DNA of 32,298 nucleotides from an uncultured Alphaproteobacteria bacterium (lineage in GTDB: Bacteria; Pseudomonadota; Alphaproteobacteria; HIMB59; GCA-002718135): NCBI GenBank assembly GCA_902588745.1, contig CACIQI010000014.1, positions 1 through 32,298 of the forward strand, in the 5' to 3' direction. This document shows positions 24,736-32,298 of this stretch, piece after piece. The stretch's first letter is position 1. Every line of letters starts with the position of its first letter. The notes below the pieces were generated by a model. The model was given only the letters and a program-made list of their open reading frames with translations, ran no database searches and was not told where the DNA came from. The position numbers and the translations under genes were made by a program.

Positions 24736-25232
24736 AAAAAGTTATTTTTGTAACAATCATTTCCTCAATTTTTCTATCCTCTTGTAATACTATAAGAAGT
24801 AGTGCAGGTGTAGAAAGAAAAGTAATAGATGAATACAATGTAGTTGAAAATCCTCCATTAGTAATCCCACCAAATTTTAATTTACTACCACCTGATCAGA
24901 TTGAATCAAAAGATATTGATAATACAGATAGCGAACTTGCCAAGGAAATTCTTTTTGGTCTAGATGAAGAAAGTGATGAAACACCTTCTGAAAATTCTGT
25001 TATCGACAATATTTTAAAAGAAACTGAAGCAGATCAAGTAGATAATAGTATCAGGGAAGATCTTGATAGGAACTCAGAAGATGAAGTAACTGCAGACAAC
25101 ACAAATGTTGAAAGTGAAAATATAGAAGAGCCAAAAAAGAAGAAAAGATTTTTCTTTTTCAACAGTGAAGAAGAAAATGAAAATGGCAATGAAGGTGAAC
25201 CTAAAAAGAAAAAAAGATTTTTCTTCTTTTAA
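24732..25232 (+). CDS. BamF-like (DUF3035) outer-membrane lipoprotein
   Basis: A 166-residue predicted lipoprotein. The signal peptide ends in the lipobox LSSC with lipidated Cys18. The segment NVVENPPLVIPPNFNLLPPD (residues 36-55) matches the hallmark of the alphaproteobacterial DUF3035 family, which includes BamF, a lipoprotein of the outer-membrane BAM complex in Caulobacter. Its place right after lspA is also the usual place for that family. The rest is acidic and probably disordered, and contains two copies of a basic-aromatic motif, EPKKKKRFFFF, at residues 133-143 and 156-166, the second ending the protein. It should sit at the periplasmic face of the outer membrane. The family assignment rests on the one motif plus context. 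Confidence 0.75.
   Translation: MKKVIFVTIISSIFLSSCNTIRSSAGVERKVIDEYNVVENPPLVIPPNFNLLPPDQIESKDIDNTDSELAKEILFGLDEESDETPSENSVIDNILKETEADQVDNSIREDLDRNSEDEVTADNTNVESENIEEPKKKKRFFFFNSEEENENGNEGEPKKKKRFFFF
25125..25232 (+). repeat. Two-copy coding repeat (EPKKKKRFFFF), self-complementary in DNA
   Basis: The 11-codon unit occurs at 25128-25160 and 25197-25229, separated by 12 acidic or Asn/Gly-rich codons. Because AAA/AAG codons for Lys are followed by TTT/TTC codons for Phe, each copy is close to an inverted repeat and could fold as an A-T hairpin (for example AAGAAAAA and TTTTTCTT in copy 2). The two copies use partly different synonymous codons, so the protein repeat has been kept while the DNA has drifted. 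Confidence 0.85.
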
Positions 25233-25240
25233 TTTTATAA

Positions 25241-26440
25241 ATGGAAATAAAATACTTTAATTCAAATTTTGATAAAATCACTCAAAATAAAGATACTGAT
25301 CAAAGTATAACTAATTTAATAGAAAAACTTCCTTCTCTCAATATTATTTCAGATAAAAATTTATTAGAAGAAACCATAAAAATTTCAAATCAATTTAAAG
25401 AGAAAAAAGAAAAAATAATTGTATTTGGTACAGGAGGTTCAAATTTAGGAGCTAGAGCATTAAATAATATTATTTCCAATAATAAAATTATCTTAGAATT
25501 TTATGATAATGTTGACCCTATTAATTTTGAAAAAAATTTTCAAAATATTAATTTTGAGCTAACTGGCTTCTTGGTTATTTCAAAATCGGGTACTACACCA
25601 GAGACATTATCTCAATTTTCATGTCTCTATCAAAAGGCAATAGAAGCTAACAAAATTGAAGATTTTTTTTCAAATACTCTAATCATAACTGAATTTAAAG
25701 AATCACCACTTTATAAAATTGCAAAAGATAATAATTGTTTACTATTAGAGCATCATAAAGATGTTGGAGGCAGATATTCTATATTTACCAATGTTGGTAT
25801 AATTCCTGCAATCATTTCTGGATTAAATATAGATGCACTTTTTGGTGGAGCATCTGAAGTAATTAATAATATTGATAATTACAAACCGTACGATCTTGGA
25901 AGATATTTAACTCAAAAAAAAAATGAAAAATTTACTAATAATGTTTTAATGACATATTCTGATTCACTGTATTTTTTTGGAAAATGGTATCTGCAACTTT
26001 GGGCAGAAAGTATAGGAAAAAATAATAAAGGTATTACAGCAATTCATTCAGTAGGGACCACTGATCAGCATAGTCAATTACAACTGTATTTAGATGGACC
26101 TAAAGATAAATATTTTACTTTTATAACTACAGATCATTCAAATAAGGGCATAAAAATTAATAATGATATGTTTGAAGGTACTGCTATTGACTATTTTAAA
26201 GATAAAACAATGGGAGATTTAATGGAAGCTGAACAGCGCGCAACCATTGAAACTTTTAAATTAAATAATTTTAGTTTTAGAGAAATCTATATTCCTAAAA
26301 TAGATGAGCAAAACTTAGGTAAATTATTATCGTTTAGTATAATAGAAACAATTGCTTCCTGTATGTATTTAGATGTTGATCCTTTTGATCAACCTGCTGT
26401 TGAACAGGGTAAAAAACTAACTAAAACTTATTTAAGATAA
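25241..26440 (+). CDS. pgi: Glucose-6-phosphate isomerase
   Basis: A 399-residue SIS-fold isomerase interconverting glucose-6-phosphate and fructose-6-phosphate in the cytoplasm. Motifs seen are FGTGGSNLGARAL, the phosphate-binding SKSGTTPET, HHKDVGGRYSIFTNVG, and SVGTTDQHSQLQLYLDGP with the catalytic His. It is shorter than the roughly 550-residue enterobacterial type and belongs to the short form. Its presence shows that hexose phosphates are handled here, which matters because many streamlined marine alphaproteobacteria lack a full glycolytic path. It follows the BamF-like gene by eight bases and overlaps the convergent rsmD gene by nine bases. Confidence 0.95.
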   Translation: MEIKYFNSNFDKITQNKDTDQSITNLIEKLPSLNIISDKNLLEETIKISNQFKEKKEKIIVFGTGGSNLGARALNNIISNNKIILEFYDNVDPINFEKNFQNINFELTGFLVISKSGTTPETLSQFSCLYQKAIEANKIEDFFSNTLIITEFKESPLYKIAKDNNCLLLEHHKDVGGRYSIFTNVGIIPAIISGLNIDALFGGASEVINNIDNYKPYDLGRYLTQKKNEKFTNNVLMTYSDSLYFFGKWYLQLWAESIGKNNKGITAIHSVGTTDQHSQLQLYLDGPKDKYFTFITTDHSNKGIKINNDMFEGTAIDYFKDKTMGDLMEAEQRATIETFKLNNFSFREIYIPKIDEQNLGKLLSFSIIETIASCMYLDVDPFDQPAVEQGKKLTKTYLR

Positions 26441-26992
26441 TTTAAAAAAATAAATTATTGTTTTACCGTAAGTTTTTTTTTGAAGCAGATCTAAATTTTC
26501 TGGTACAATAATATTATCTTTCACACTAGTTTCCAAACCAATCAAAGTAGTACCTTTAATTTTATTTGATAAATTTTCTAAAAGTTTTCCTAAATTATAT
26601 TTTGCATATGGTGGATCAATATAAATAACTGAAATATTTTGAAATTCTATTTCTAATTTAGAATGAATAAGGTCTTCATCATAAATTTTAAATTGATTAT
26701 TTTTACAAATATCTAAACAATTTTTTCTTAAAATATTAATAACCTCAATATTATTCTCAAAAAAAATTACCTCACTTATACCTCTAGAAATTGCTTCTAA
26801 ACCCATTGTGCCAATACCTGCGAAAAGATCTAAAAAAATTTTATTTTTATATAATTCGATAGAATTTTTAATTGCATAACTTTCAATAATTGAAAAAAAA
26901 GCTTCTCTTTTTAGAGAAGAAGTTGGTCTTACAAAATCATTAATGCTAGCCAATTTTTTTTGCTTAAACTTTCCTCCAGTAATCCGTATCAT
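26432..26992 (-). CDS. rsmD: 16S rRNA (guanine(966)-N2)-methyltransferase
   Basis: A 186-residue SAM-dependent methyltransferase that modifies 16S rRNA during 30S assembly. It begins with MIRITGGKFKQKKL and VRPTSSLKREAFF, the family signature, followed by the SAM-binding LDLFAGIGTMGLEA and the catalytic DPPYAKY. Length matches the family. It overlaps the upstream pseudouridine synthase gene by four bases on the minus strand, an arrangement common in alphaproteobacteria where both enzymes modify rRNA. Its 3' end overlaps pgi. Confidence 0.94.
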   Translation of the reverse strand: MIRITGGKFKQKKLASINDFVRPTSSLKREAFFSIIESYAIKNSIELYKNKIFLDLFAGIGTMGLEAISRGISEVIFFENNIEVINILRKNCLDICKNNQFKIYDEDLIHSKLEIEFQNISVIYIDPPYAKYNLGKLLENLSNKIKGTTLIGLETSVKDNIIVPENLDLLQKKTYGKTIIYFFKLS

Positions 26993-27681
26993 TTGATAAT
27001 TGAATTTAATTTTTGAAATTCTCCTTCTTTGAGTCTACCGAGCTTATAAGGACCATATCCAATTCTTATTAATTTAACTATATTCCATGAAAAATAATTA
27101 CAAATATTTCTAATTTCTCTATTTTTTCCTTCTTTAAGTTTAAAAATTAACCAATTATGATTTTTTAATTTTTTTTCAAAGGCAACTTTAATTTTTTTAT
27201 AATTTATTTCTTTAATTTTAATGCCTTTATTTATTTTTTGTAAATCAGTATTTTGTACATTGCTATTTATACAAACTCTATAGACCCGCTCAATGTTTGA
27301 AGATGGATGTTCTAAATATCTTGAATAATCACCATTATTAGTTAGTAAAATCAATCCTTCACTCATATAATCTAATCTTCCAACGCTTATTAATTGACCG
27401 ACTTTTTTTGGTAATAAATCAAAAATTTTTTTTCTTCCCAAATTATCTTTTGTACTACAAATATATTTAATTGGTTTGTATAACTTCCATACCTCAACTT
27501 TATTTGCTTTTTTAACAATTTTATTATTAACTTTAATTATATCTAAATTATTTACTTTATGACTTGGATGAAGGCATACTTGATTATTAATTTTAATTTT
27601 TTTTTCTACAATTAATTTTTCTGCATCTCTTCGTGAACAAATTCCAGCACTTGATAGATATTTTGAAATTCTAATATTCAC
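26989..27681 (-). CDS. rluB: rRNA pseudouridine synthase, RsuA/RluB family
   Basis: A 230-residue pseudouridine synthase. The N-terminal S4 RNA-binding domain (residues 1 to about 60) contains AGICSRRDAEKLI. The catalytic domain contains VGRLDYMSEGLILLTNNG with the nucleophilic Asp, then LEHPSSNIERVYRV and KEGKNREIRN. RluB acts on 23S rRNA, RsuA on 16S rRNA and RluE/RluF on other 23S sites; length and neighbours favour RluB but do not prove it. It lies between rsmD and an amidotransferase gene, with four-base overlaps on both sides, so all three are co-transcribed. The protein is very rich in Lys, Asn and Ile, in line with the low GC of this stretch. Confidence 0.88.
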   Translation of the reverse strand: MNIRISKYLSSAGICSRRDAEKLIVEKKIKINNQVCLHPSHKVNNLDIIKVNNKIVKKANKVEVWKLYKPIKYICSTKDNLGRKKIFDLLPKKVGQLISVGRLDYMSEGLILLTNNGDYSRYLEHPSSNIERVYRVCINSNVQNTDLQKINKGIKIKEINYKKIKVAFEKKLKNHNWLIFKLKEGKNREIRNICNYFSWNIVKLIRIGYGPYKLGRLKEGEFQKLNSIIK

Positions 27682-28376
27682 TTTGTTTCACTAATAAAAT
27701 TTTTAATTATTTTAATATCATATTTTGTTATTAAAAATTCTGGATGCCATTGTAAGCCAATACACCATTTGTGTTTTTTATGCTCTATTCCTTCAATAAC
27801 AGCATCATTTGCTGTACATGAAACATTTAAGTCTTTACCTACTTTTTTTACTGATTGATGATGTGCACTATTAACATTTATTTTTTGAGTCCCACATATT
27901 CTATGTAGTTGAGTATTTTTTGAAATATTAACACTGTGACTAGTTTGATTTCTTGGATTTAATTGTTCATGGTTTATCGGATGTCTTTTTAAATCTTGTA
28001 TTAATGTTCCACCACATGCAACATTAATAAGTTGTGCACCACCACAAATTCCCAATATAGGTTTGTTATATTTAAAAAATTTATTGAAAATATTTAATTC
28101 AAAATTCGTTCTCTTATTTTTAATATTTTTAGATTGAGTATTACTTGTTTTATATAATTTGGGATGAATATCAAAATCTCCTCCAGTAATAATGAGACCA
28201 TCAATTAAATTACAAAAATCATCAATATATTTTTTTTCATGTAACAAAGGAAATGGAATAGCGTTAAATTTTGTTAAAGAAGTTAAGTAATTTTCCCTTA
28301 ATGCATACCATGGAAACTTTGAGTATGTTTTCTTTTTTTCACTATCAAGAGTTATTCCAATAATTGGCTTTTTCAT
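27678..28376 (-). CDS. PuuD-like class I glutamine amidotransferase (gamma-glutamyl-GABA hydrolase family)
   Basis: A 232-residue cytoplasmic hydrolase of peptidase family C26. The triad is visible: the nucleophile Cys in ILGICGGAQLIN, and His and Glu in GLQWHPEFL. IITGGDFDIHP is the usual upstream motif of the PuuD group. PuuD removes glutamate from gamma-glutamyl-GABA in putrescine degradation; relatives act on other gamma-glutamyl compounds. No other putrescine gene (puuA, puuB or puuC) is present, so that specific role is unproven. It is the first gene of a minus-strand operon with rluB and rsmD and is divergent from tadA across a gap of under 50 bases. Confidence 0.85.
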   Translation of the reverse strand: MKKPIIGITLDSEKKKTYSKFPWYALRENYLTSLTKFNAIPFPLLHEKKYIDDFCNLIDGLIITGGDFDIHPKLYKTSNTQSKNIKNKRTNFELNIFNKFFKYNKPILGICGGAQLINVACGGTLIQDLKRHPINHEQLNPRNQTSHSVNISKNTQLHRICGTQKINVNSAHHQSVKKVGKDLNVSCTANDAVIEGIEHKKHKWCIGLQWHPEFLITKYDIKIIKNFISETK

Positions 28377-28393
28377 TATAATTCAACTATAAT
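28364..28393 (+). promoter_or_regulatory. Promoter for tadA-xseA, with tandem TATAAT boxes
   Basis: TTGGCT at 28364-28369 and a perfect TATAAT at 28388-28393 are 18 bases apart. A second perfect TATAAT lies at 28377-28382. The promoter overlaps the start of the divergent amidotransferase gene. Transcription would begin near 28400, only five bases before the ATG at 28405 but 17 before the ATG at 28417, which supports the later start of tadA. Confidence 0.5.
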
Positions 28394-28416
28394 GTACAAC
28401 ATAAATGTGTTCCAGA

Positions 28417-28872
28417 ATGAACGTTGATTTTTTTATGAAAGAAGCAATTATTGAAGCAGACAAAGCTTATAATTTAAATGAAGTTCCAGTTGGGGGAGTA
28501 CTTGTTGATAATACAACGAATAAAATTTTAGCCAGAAGTTACAATACAGTAAATAAACATAAAAATGCTATTAAACATTGTGAATTAAATCTTATTCAAA
28601 AAACTTGCGAAAGACTAAAGCTTAAATATTTAGAGAATATGACATTGTTTGTAACCTTGGAACCATGCACTATGTGCGCTAGTGCTATAAGTGAAGCACA
28701 TATTAAAAATGTTTATTTTGGCGCATATGATGAAAAAAATGGAGGAATTGAAAAACTCCGAGTTGCTTTTCAGAGAGAAAATATATTTATGCCAACTGTT
28801 TATGGTGGCATTATGGAAAAAGAATGTAGTAATTTATTAAAAAAATTTTTTAAAAATAAAAGTGATAGATAA
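28417..28872 (+). CDS. tadA: tRNA-specific adenosine deaminase
   Basis: A 151-residue zinc deaminase that converts adenosine-34 of tRNA-Arg(ACG) to inosine. I prefer the ATG at 28417 (MNVDFFMKEA) over the one at 28405 because of the promoter position and the usual family N-terminus. NEVPVGGVLV is a family mark. The zinc site is made by His and Glu in KHCELNL, where the middle residue is Cys instead of the usual Ala, and by the two Cys in PCTMCASAI. The KNAIKHCE context resembles the TadA of Rickettsia-like alphaproteobacteria rather than the DPTAHAE form of enterobacteria. xseA starts inside its last codons, overlapping by 11 bases. Confidence 0.9.
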   Translation: MNVDFFMKEAIIEADKAYNLNEVPVGGVLVDNTTNKILARSYNTVNKHKNAIKHCELNLIQKTCERLKLKYLENMTLFVTLEPCTMCASAISEAHIKNVYFGAYDEKNGGIEKLRVAFQRENIFMPTVYGGIMEKECSNLLKKFFKNKSDR

Positions 28873-30193
28873 AATTAATATACCTGAGTTTGAAGTTTCT
28901 GAATTTAATCAAGCGTTTAAAGAATTAATTGAGTCCAATTTTAATTATGTAAGAGTTAAAGGAGAGATTTCAGAAGTTAAAACTGCAACGAGAGGTCAAA
29001 TCTATCTAACACTTAAAGACGAAGATTCTATTTTAAGTGGAGTTATATGGGATCAGAAAAAAAAATATTTAGATATAAATCCAGAAATAGGACTAGAGAT
29101 AATAGCAACTGGGAGAATCACCACTTGGTCTCGCTATAAAACTACTTACCAAATAGATATTGATAAAATTGAAATTGCAGGAGAGGGAGCACTTTTAAAA
29201 CTTATTGAAGAAAGAAAAAAAAGACTACAAAAAAAAGGCTATTTTGATGAAGATAAAAAAATCCCATTACCTTTTTTGCCTGAGAGATTAGGTATTATTA
29301 CCTCTCCCACTGGTTCTGTAGTACATGATATAATTAATAGGGTGAATGATCGTTTTCCAATGCCATTAGATATATGGCCTGTTTCTGTTCAGGGTGTTGA
29401 CGCAGCAGATAGCATTATAAATGCTATTGAAGGTTTCAATAAGATTAAATCTAGTAAACCAGATATTCTTATTGTTGCTAGAGGCGGAGGTAGTACTGAA
29501 GACTTAATGGCATTTAATGATGAAAATCTTGCAACAAGTGTTTTTGAATCAAAGATACCAATTATTTCAGCAATAGGTCATGAAACAGATACAACAATTA
29601 TTGATTTAGTATCAGATATGAGAGCTTCTACACCTACTGCAGCAGCTGAAAAAGCTACCCCAGTTAGATTTGAATTAATAGAAAAAATTAAAAATTTACA
29701 ACTTAGATTAAGAACAAAAGTAAATTCACAAATTCAATCCAAAAAAGAAAATTATGAATATTTAAATAAATTTCTCAAATCTCCAAGCTTGATAGTTAAT
29801 AATTATAAGGAAAAGCTTTTAGACGATTTTAAAAATTTAACATTATCAATTGAAAATAAATTTAGTATATCAAAATTAAATCTTGTTAACTTGGGAAAAT
29901 CTATTATTGCACCAGATTCATCAATAAATTTAAAACAAACAAAGATTAACAATCTTTCAAAAAATCTTAATTTGATTATAGCCAATAATTACAAAGATAA
30001 GCTTGAAAAATATAAGTCTAATATAAGATTGCTCAATTCAAATTCTATTTCTTCAAATCTTAAAAAAGGATACTCAATTTTGATGGATAAAAAGAAAATT
30101 GTTAAGACAAGTAAAAAAATTACTACTGACGATCAATTATCAGTGAAACTTATTGATGGTACAATTGATATAAAAGTAACAAAAATTAGCTAA
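28862..30193 (+). CDS. xseA: Exodeoxyribonuclease VII large subunit
   Basis: The catalytic subunit (443 residues) of exonuclease VII, which degrades single-stranded DNA from both ends. The N-terminal OB-fold domain (residues 1 to about 100) reads VRVKGEISEVKTATRGQIYL. The core has LGIITSPTGSVVHDIINR, VARGGGSTEDLMAFNDE, IGHETDTTIIDL and RASTPTAAAE, all family hallmarks. The C-terminal third is Lys/Asn-rich and likely coiled-coil, ending in GYSILMDKKK. The start is GTG at 28862, within tadA. The small subunit gene xseB is not in this window. The 3' end overlaps the convergent acyltransferase gene by eight bases. Confidence 0.95.
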   Translation: MIDKINIPEFEVSEFNQAFKELIESNFNYVRVKGEISEVKTATRGQIYLTLKDEDSILSGVIWDQKKKYLDINPEIGLEIIATGRITTWSRYKTTYQIDIDKIEIAGEGALLKLIEERKKRLQKKGYFDEDKKIPLPFLPERLGIITSPTGSVVHDIINRVNDRFPMPLDIWPVSVQGVDAADSIINAIEGFNKIKSSKPDILIVARGGGSTEDLMAFNDENLATSVFESKIPIISAIGHETDTTIIDLVSDMRASTPTAAAEKATPVRFELIEKIKNLQLRLRTKVNSQIQSKKENYEYLNKFLKSPSLIVNNYKEKLLDDFKNLTLSIENKFSISKLNLVNLGKSIIAPDSSINLKQTKINNLSKNLNLIIANNYKDKLEKYKSNIRLLNSNSISSNLKKGYSILMDKKKIVKTSKKITTDDQLSVKLIDGTIDIKVTKIS

Positions 30194-31049
30194 ATCTTTT
30201 ATGTTGCCAGAACCATTGAGTTGGTTCCGCTTTGATCCACTCTTCAATTTTATTGTGAATTACTTCCATCATTTGATTATCATTTATCTCTATATTATTA
30301 TGATAAATTGGCTCTAAAAATGTCAGCTCAATATATCCATTATTAATTCTTTTATTTTGTATAGGAATTATTGGTAAATTATATTTTCTAGCTATTTTTA
30401 AGAAACCTGTTTGAGTTTTAACTTTTTTATTAAAAAATGTTACTTCTTCTCCTGATGAATCTTTTTGATCAATTAGTAACAAAATAGATACAGATTTTCC
30501 AATTCCTTCAATTATATCTTTTGCGCTCTTTCTGCCTTTTGGAGTATAAAAACTTCTTTTAGACACAAGTGAATTTTGTCTAATGTTAAGAATTAGTTTG
30601 TCTATAAATGTATTATTAATATGCCTATATATAGCTCCAATACTAATTCCAATTCTATCCAGACTTGGAACTAATACCTCCCAATTTGATTGATGTATGC
30701 CTATAAAAATCGCTTGTTTTTTATTTATTATAAAATCTTCAATATTCTCTACTTTATTATATTTAATTTTATTTTGATTAAAAATATCATTTATTCTTAA
30801 AAGTTCACAAATTGTTACTCCAAGATTATGCCAACTTTTTTCTATAATAATTTGAATTTCTTCATCATTAAGATTTGGAAAAACGTGTCTACAATTATTT
30901 AAAGCAGTTTTATTTGCTTTTGAAAATTTACCAAAATTTCTAAATAAAAAAGATGAAAACCTTACAGATAAACGAAGAGGAAGAATTTTACATACAAAAT
31001 AAATTAACATAAATCCAATATATTCAAAAAAATGAATTAATTTTTTCAT
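30186..31049 (-). CDS. lpxL: Lipid A biosynthesis acyltransferase (LpxL/LpxM family)
   Basis: A 287-residue inner-membrane acyltransferase that adds a secondary acyl chain to Kdo-lipid A. An N-terminal hydrophobic anchor (about residues 8-25) is followed by the catalytic motif HQSNWE (HX4E) within IFIGIHQSNWEVLVP, and by LLIDQKDSSGEEVTFFNK and QWFWQHKRF near the C-terminus, all typical of the family. It overlaps lpxK by four bases (ATGA on the minus strand) and belongs to a waaA-lpxK-lpxL operon. LpxL and LpxM cannot be told apart by eye, so the symbol is a best guess. Confidence 0.87.
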   Translation of the reverse strand: MKKLIHFFEYIGFMLIYFVCKILPLRLSVRFSSFLFRNFGKFSKANKTALNNCRHVFPNLNDEEIQIIIEKSWHNLGVTICELLRINDIFNQNKIKYNKVENIEDFIINKKQAIFIGIHQSNWEVLVPSLDRIGISIGAIYRHINNTFIDKLILNIRQNSLVSKRSFYTPKGRKSAKDIIEGIGKSVSILLLIDQKDSSGEEVTFFNKKVKTQTGFLKIARKYNLPIIPIQNKRINNGYIELTFLEPIYHNNIEINDNQMMEVIHNKIEEWIKAEPTQWFWQHKRFS

Positions 31050-32044
31050 ATTGCTAAATCGTTAATCTTATTTTCAAGTATATTGCTTAGAATCTCTTTA
31101 AGTAAATTTTCATCTTCAAATTTGATTTCACCATTAAGTGAGCTGACTAAAGATCTATACGATTTTGGTATTCTTACAAAATCTTTTTTAGTAGTAACTA
31201 AAATAGATTTTGTAAGATTAGCATTTTCTGCAAGATTTAGCATATCATTCTCATCAAATATATGATGATCAGGATAACTTATTTTTTTTTCTAAAATAGC
31301 GCCTTGTTCAGAAAGTGAACTATAAAATTTTTCCGGATAAGCAATACCTGCAAAAGCTGTTACTTTTTGATTTTTATATATTTTATTATCTTTACTAATT
31401 TCAAATTTAGCGTGAATAATTGGAACTGTGCTTGGAATTTTATCCTTTACTTCTTTCGATATATCTCCAATTGCAATTACAAGATTAGCTCTTGAAATAC
31501 CTCTTGATATACTTTCCCTAAGAGGACCAGATGGAATCACTCGTTTATTTCCAAACCCTTGTTCACCATTAATTACAATTATTGAAAAATCTTTTTGGAG
31601 GCTTGGATTTTGAAACCCATCATCCATAATTATACAGTCAGCACCTTTTTCTTTAGCTAAGAAAAAAGATTTATTTCTATCTTGCCCAATCCAGGTTGGT
31701 GCAACTTCAGCTAATAATAAAGCTTCATCACCAACACTTTTTGCTGAATGCCAATCCTTAACAAGAACATTTGATTTTTCAGCACCACCATACCCTCTTG
31801 AAACAAAGTGAGGATTATATCCATTAAGTTTTAATAAATTTCCAATTTTTAAAGCAACTGGTGTTTTACCAGCGCCTCCCACTACTATATTACCGATACA
31901 AATTACAGGTATCCCAGAAGATATTTTTCTGCTTATGAAATTTCTTACTTTTGTTCCAAATCTAAATAGTAATGAGAGTGGATATAAAGTATTAGATAAA
32001 TATGTATCATTTTTTTTATACCAAAATTTAGGAGCCTTAAGCAC
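31046..32044 (-). CDS. lpxK: Tetraacyldisaccharide 4'-kinase
   Basis: A 332-residue membrane-associated kinase that phosphorylates the 4' position of the lipid A precursor. The start is GTG at 32044, giving MLKAPKFWYKK, the usual LpxK opening. The P-loop reads GNIVVGGAGKTPVAL, an N-terminal hydrophobic segment lies at about residues 15-30, and MDDGFQNPSLQKDFSII and GPLRESISRG are family signatures. Its start lies one base beyond the stop of the upstream waaA gene, and it overlaps lpxL downstream. Together the three genes carry out consecutive late steps in making Kdo-lipid A. Confidence 0.95.
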   Translation of the reverse strand: MLKAPKFWYKKNDTYLSNTLYPLSLLFRFGTKVRNFISRKISSGIPVICIGNIVVGGAGKTPVALKIGNLLKLNGYNPHFVSRGYGGAEKSNVLVKDWHSAKSVGDEALLLAEVAPTWIGQDRNKSFFLAKEKGADCIIMDDGFQNPSLQKDFSIIVINGEQGFGNKRVIPSGPLRESISRGISRANLVIAIGDISKEVKDKIPSTVPIIHAKFEISKDNKIYKNQKVTAFAGIAYPEKFYSSLSEQGAILEKKISYPDHHIFDENDMLNLAENANLTKSILVTTKKDFVRIPKSYRSLVSSLNGEIKFEDENLLKEILSNILENKINDLAI

Positions 32045-32045
32045 T

Positions 32046-32298
32046 TTAATTTATATATCCTTCAATGTCTTGGAAAAGTTGTTCCTTTTCAAAAAAACAA
32101 GTATTAGAAAAGTTCAATGCATTTCTTTGGATTTTTTTAGTTTCAAAATCATTATTTAGCAATTCTTTCATCTTTATATCAATTTCTTTAAACGTATTTA
32201 CAATTATACATGAATTAGCTTTTACCATATCTTCATAAATATTAGTCCAATTATCAACATATTTTCCGCTAATAACAACACATCCGTAACTTGCAGGT
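32046..32298 (-). CDS. waaA: 3-deoxy-D-manno-octulosonic acid transferase, C-terminal end only
   Basis: The last 83 residues of a protein cut by the right window edge; the frame is open to base 32297. The visible start PASYGCVVISGKYVDNW followed by IYEDM matches the KdtA/WaaA region where the usual form is an E-P-A/G-rich loop, then G-P-x-x-x-N-F and a helix. Its position directly upstream of lpxK, with one base between them, is the standard alphaproteobacterial order. WaaA transfers Kdo onto lipid A precursors at the inner membrane. Support is from a short fragment plus strong context. Confidence 0.8.
   Translation of the reverse strand, partial: PASYGCVVISGKYVDNWTNIYEDMVKANSCIIVNTFKEIDIKMKELLNNDFETKKIQRNALNFSNTCFFEKEQLFQDIEGYIN

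Noticed and set aside
25203..25240. An intrinsic terminator after the BamF-like gene
   Set aside because: The A-T-only hairpin arises from Lys and Phe codons, has no GC in the stem apart from single G and C positions, and pgi follows within eight bases, so termination there is doubtful.
1..32298. CRISPR arrays, tRNA or rRNA genes, riboswitches, transposons
   Set aside because: No regularly spaced repeats, cloverleaf-like sequences or transposase genes were seen, and gaps between genes are too short to hold most of these. The leader of ribF is only a few dozen bases, too short for an FMN riboswitch.

Overview
The window is dense, AT-rich bacterial DNA with very short intergenic gaps, many ATGA overlaps and convergent genes that overlap or nearly touch. 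The ribF-ileS-lspA run, the waaA-lpxK-lpxL lipid A genes, a BamF-like (DUF3035) lipoprotein, and tadA beside rluB and rsmD all point to a Gram-negative alphaproteobacterium. Low GC and compact layout suggest a streamlined marine lineage (SAR11-like, HIMB59-like or AEGEAN-169-like). That placement is inference; no rRNA gene is present to confirm it.

Left part (1-2077): a 5'-truncated phytanoyl-CoA-dioxygenase-like (PhyH) oxygenase, a membrane fatty-acid desaturase or hydroxylase, and a glyoxalase I on the opposite strand.

Central part (2171-20536): an accessory catabolic locus. One long plus-strand operon (2171-12691) encodes a Tat-exported sugar-binding protein, two CUT1-type permeases, four different S1 sulfatases, an unrecognised 92-residue protein and a second PhyH oxygenase. 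A fifth sulfatase lies on the minus strand (12688-14193). A second plus-strand operon (14320-20536) encodes a Sec-exported sugar-binding protein, two permeases, a Gfo/Idh/MocA dehydrogenase, a ThuA-like protein and a xylose isomerase with every expected catalytic residue. None of the five sulfatases has a signal peptide. The window holds no glycoside hydrolase, no polysaccharide lyase, no ABC ATPase and no formylglycine-generating enzyme. My model is uptake of small, multiply sulfated sugars, desulfation in the cytoplasm, then oxidation and isomerisation into central metabolism. The substrate is unknown.

In both transporter operons a strong hairpin separates the binding-protein gene from the first permease gene, and both binding-protein genes have the same strong ribosome-binding site. 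This looks like a repeated device for making far more binding protein than permease.

Right part (20579-32298): core genes. These are ribF-ileS-lspA-bamF-like-pgi (+); rsmD, rluB and a PuuD-like amidotransferase (-); tadA and xseA (+); then lpxL, lpxK and the C-terminal end of waaA (-). No RNA gene, insertion sequence, integrase, CRISPR array or origin was seen, and no gene-free stretch exceeds about 130 bases.
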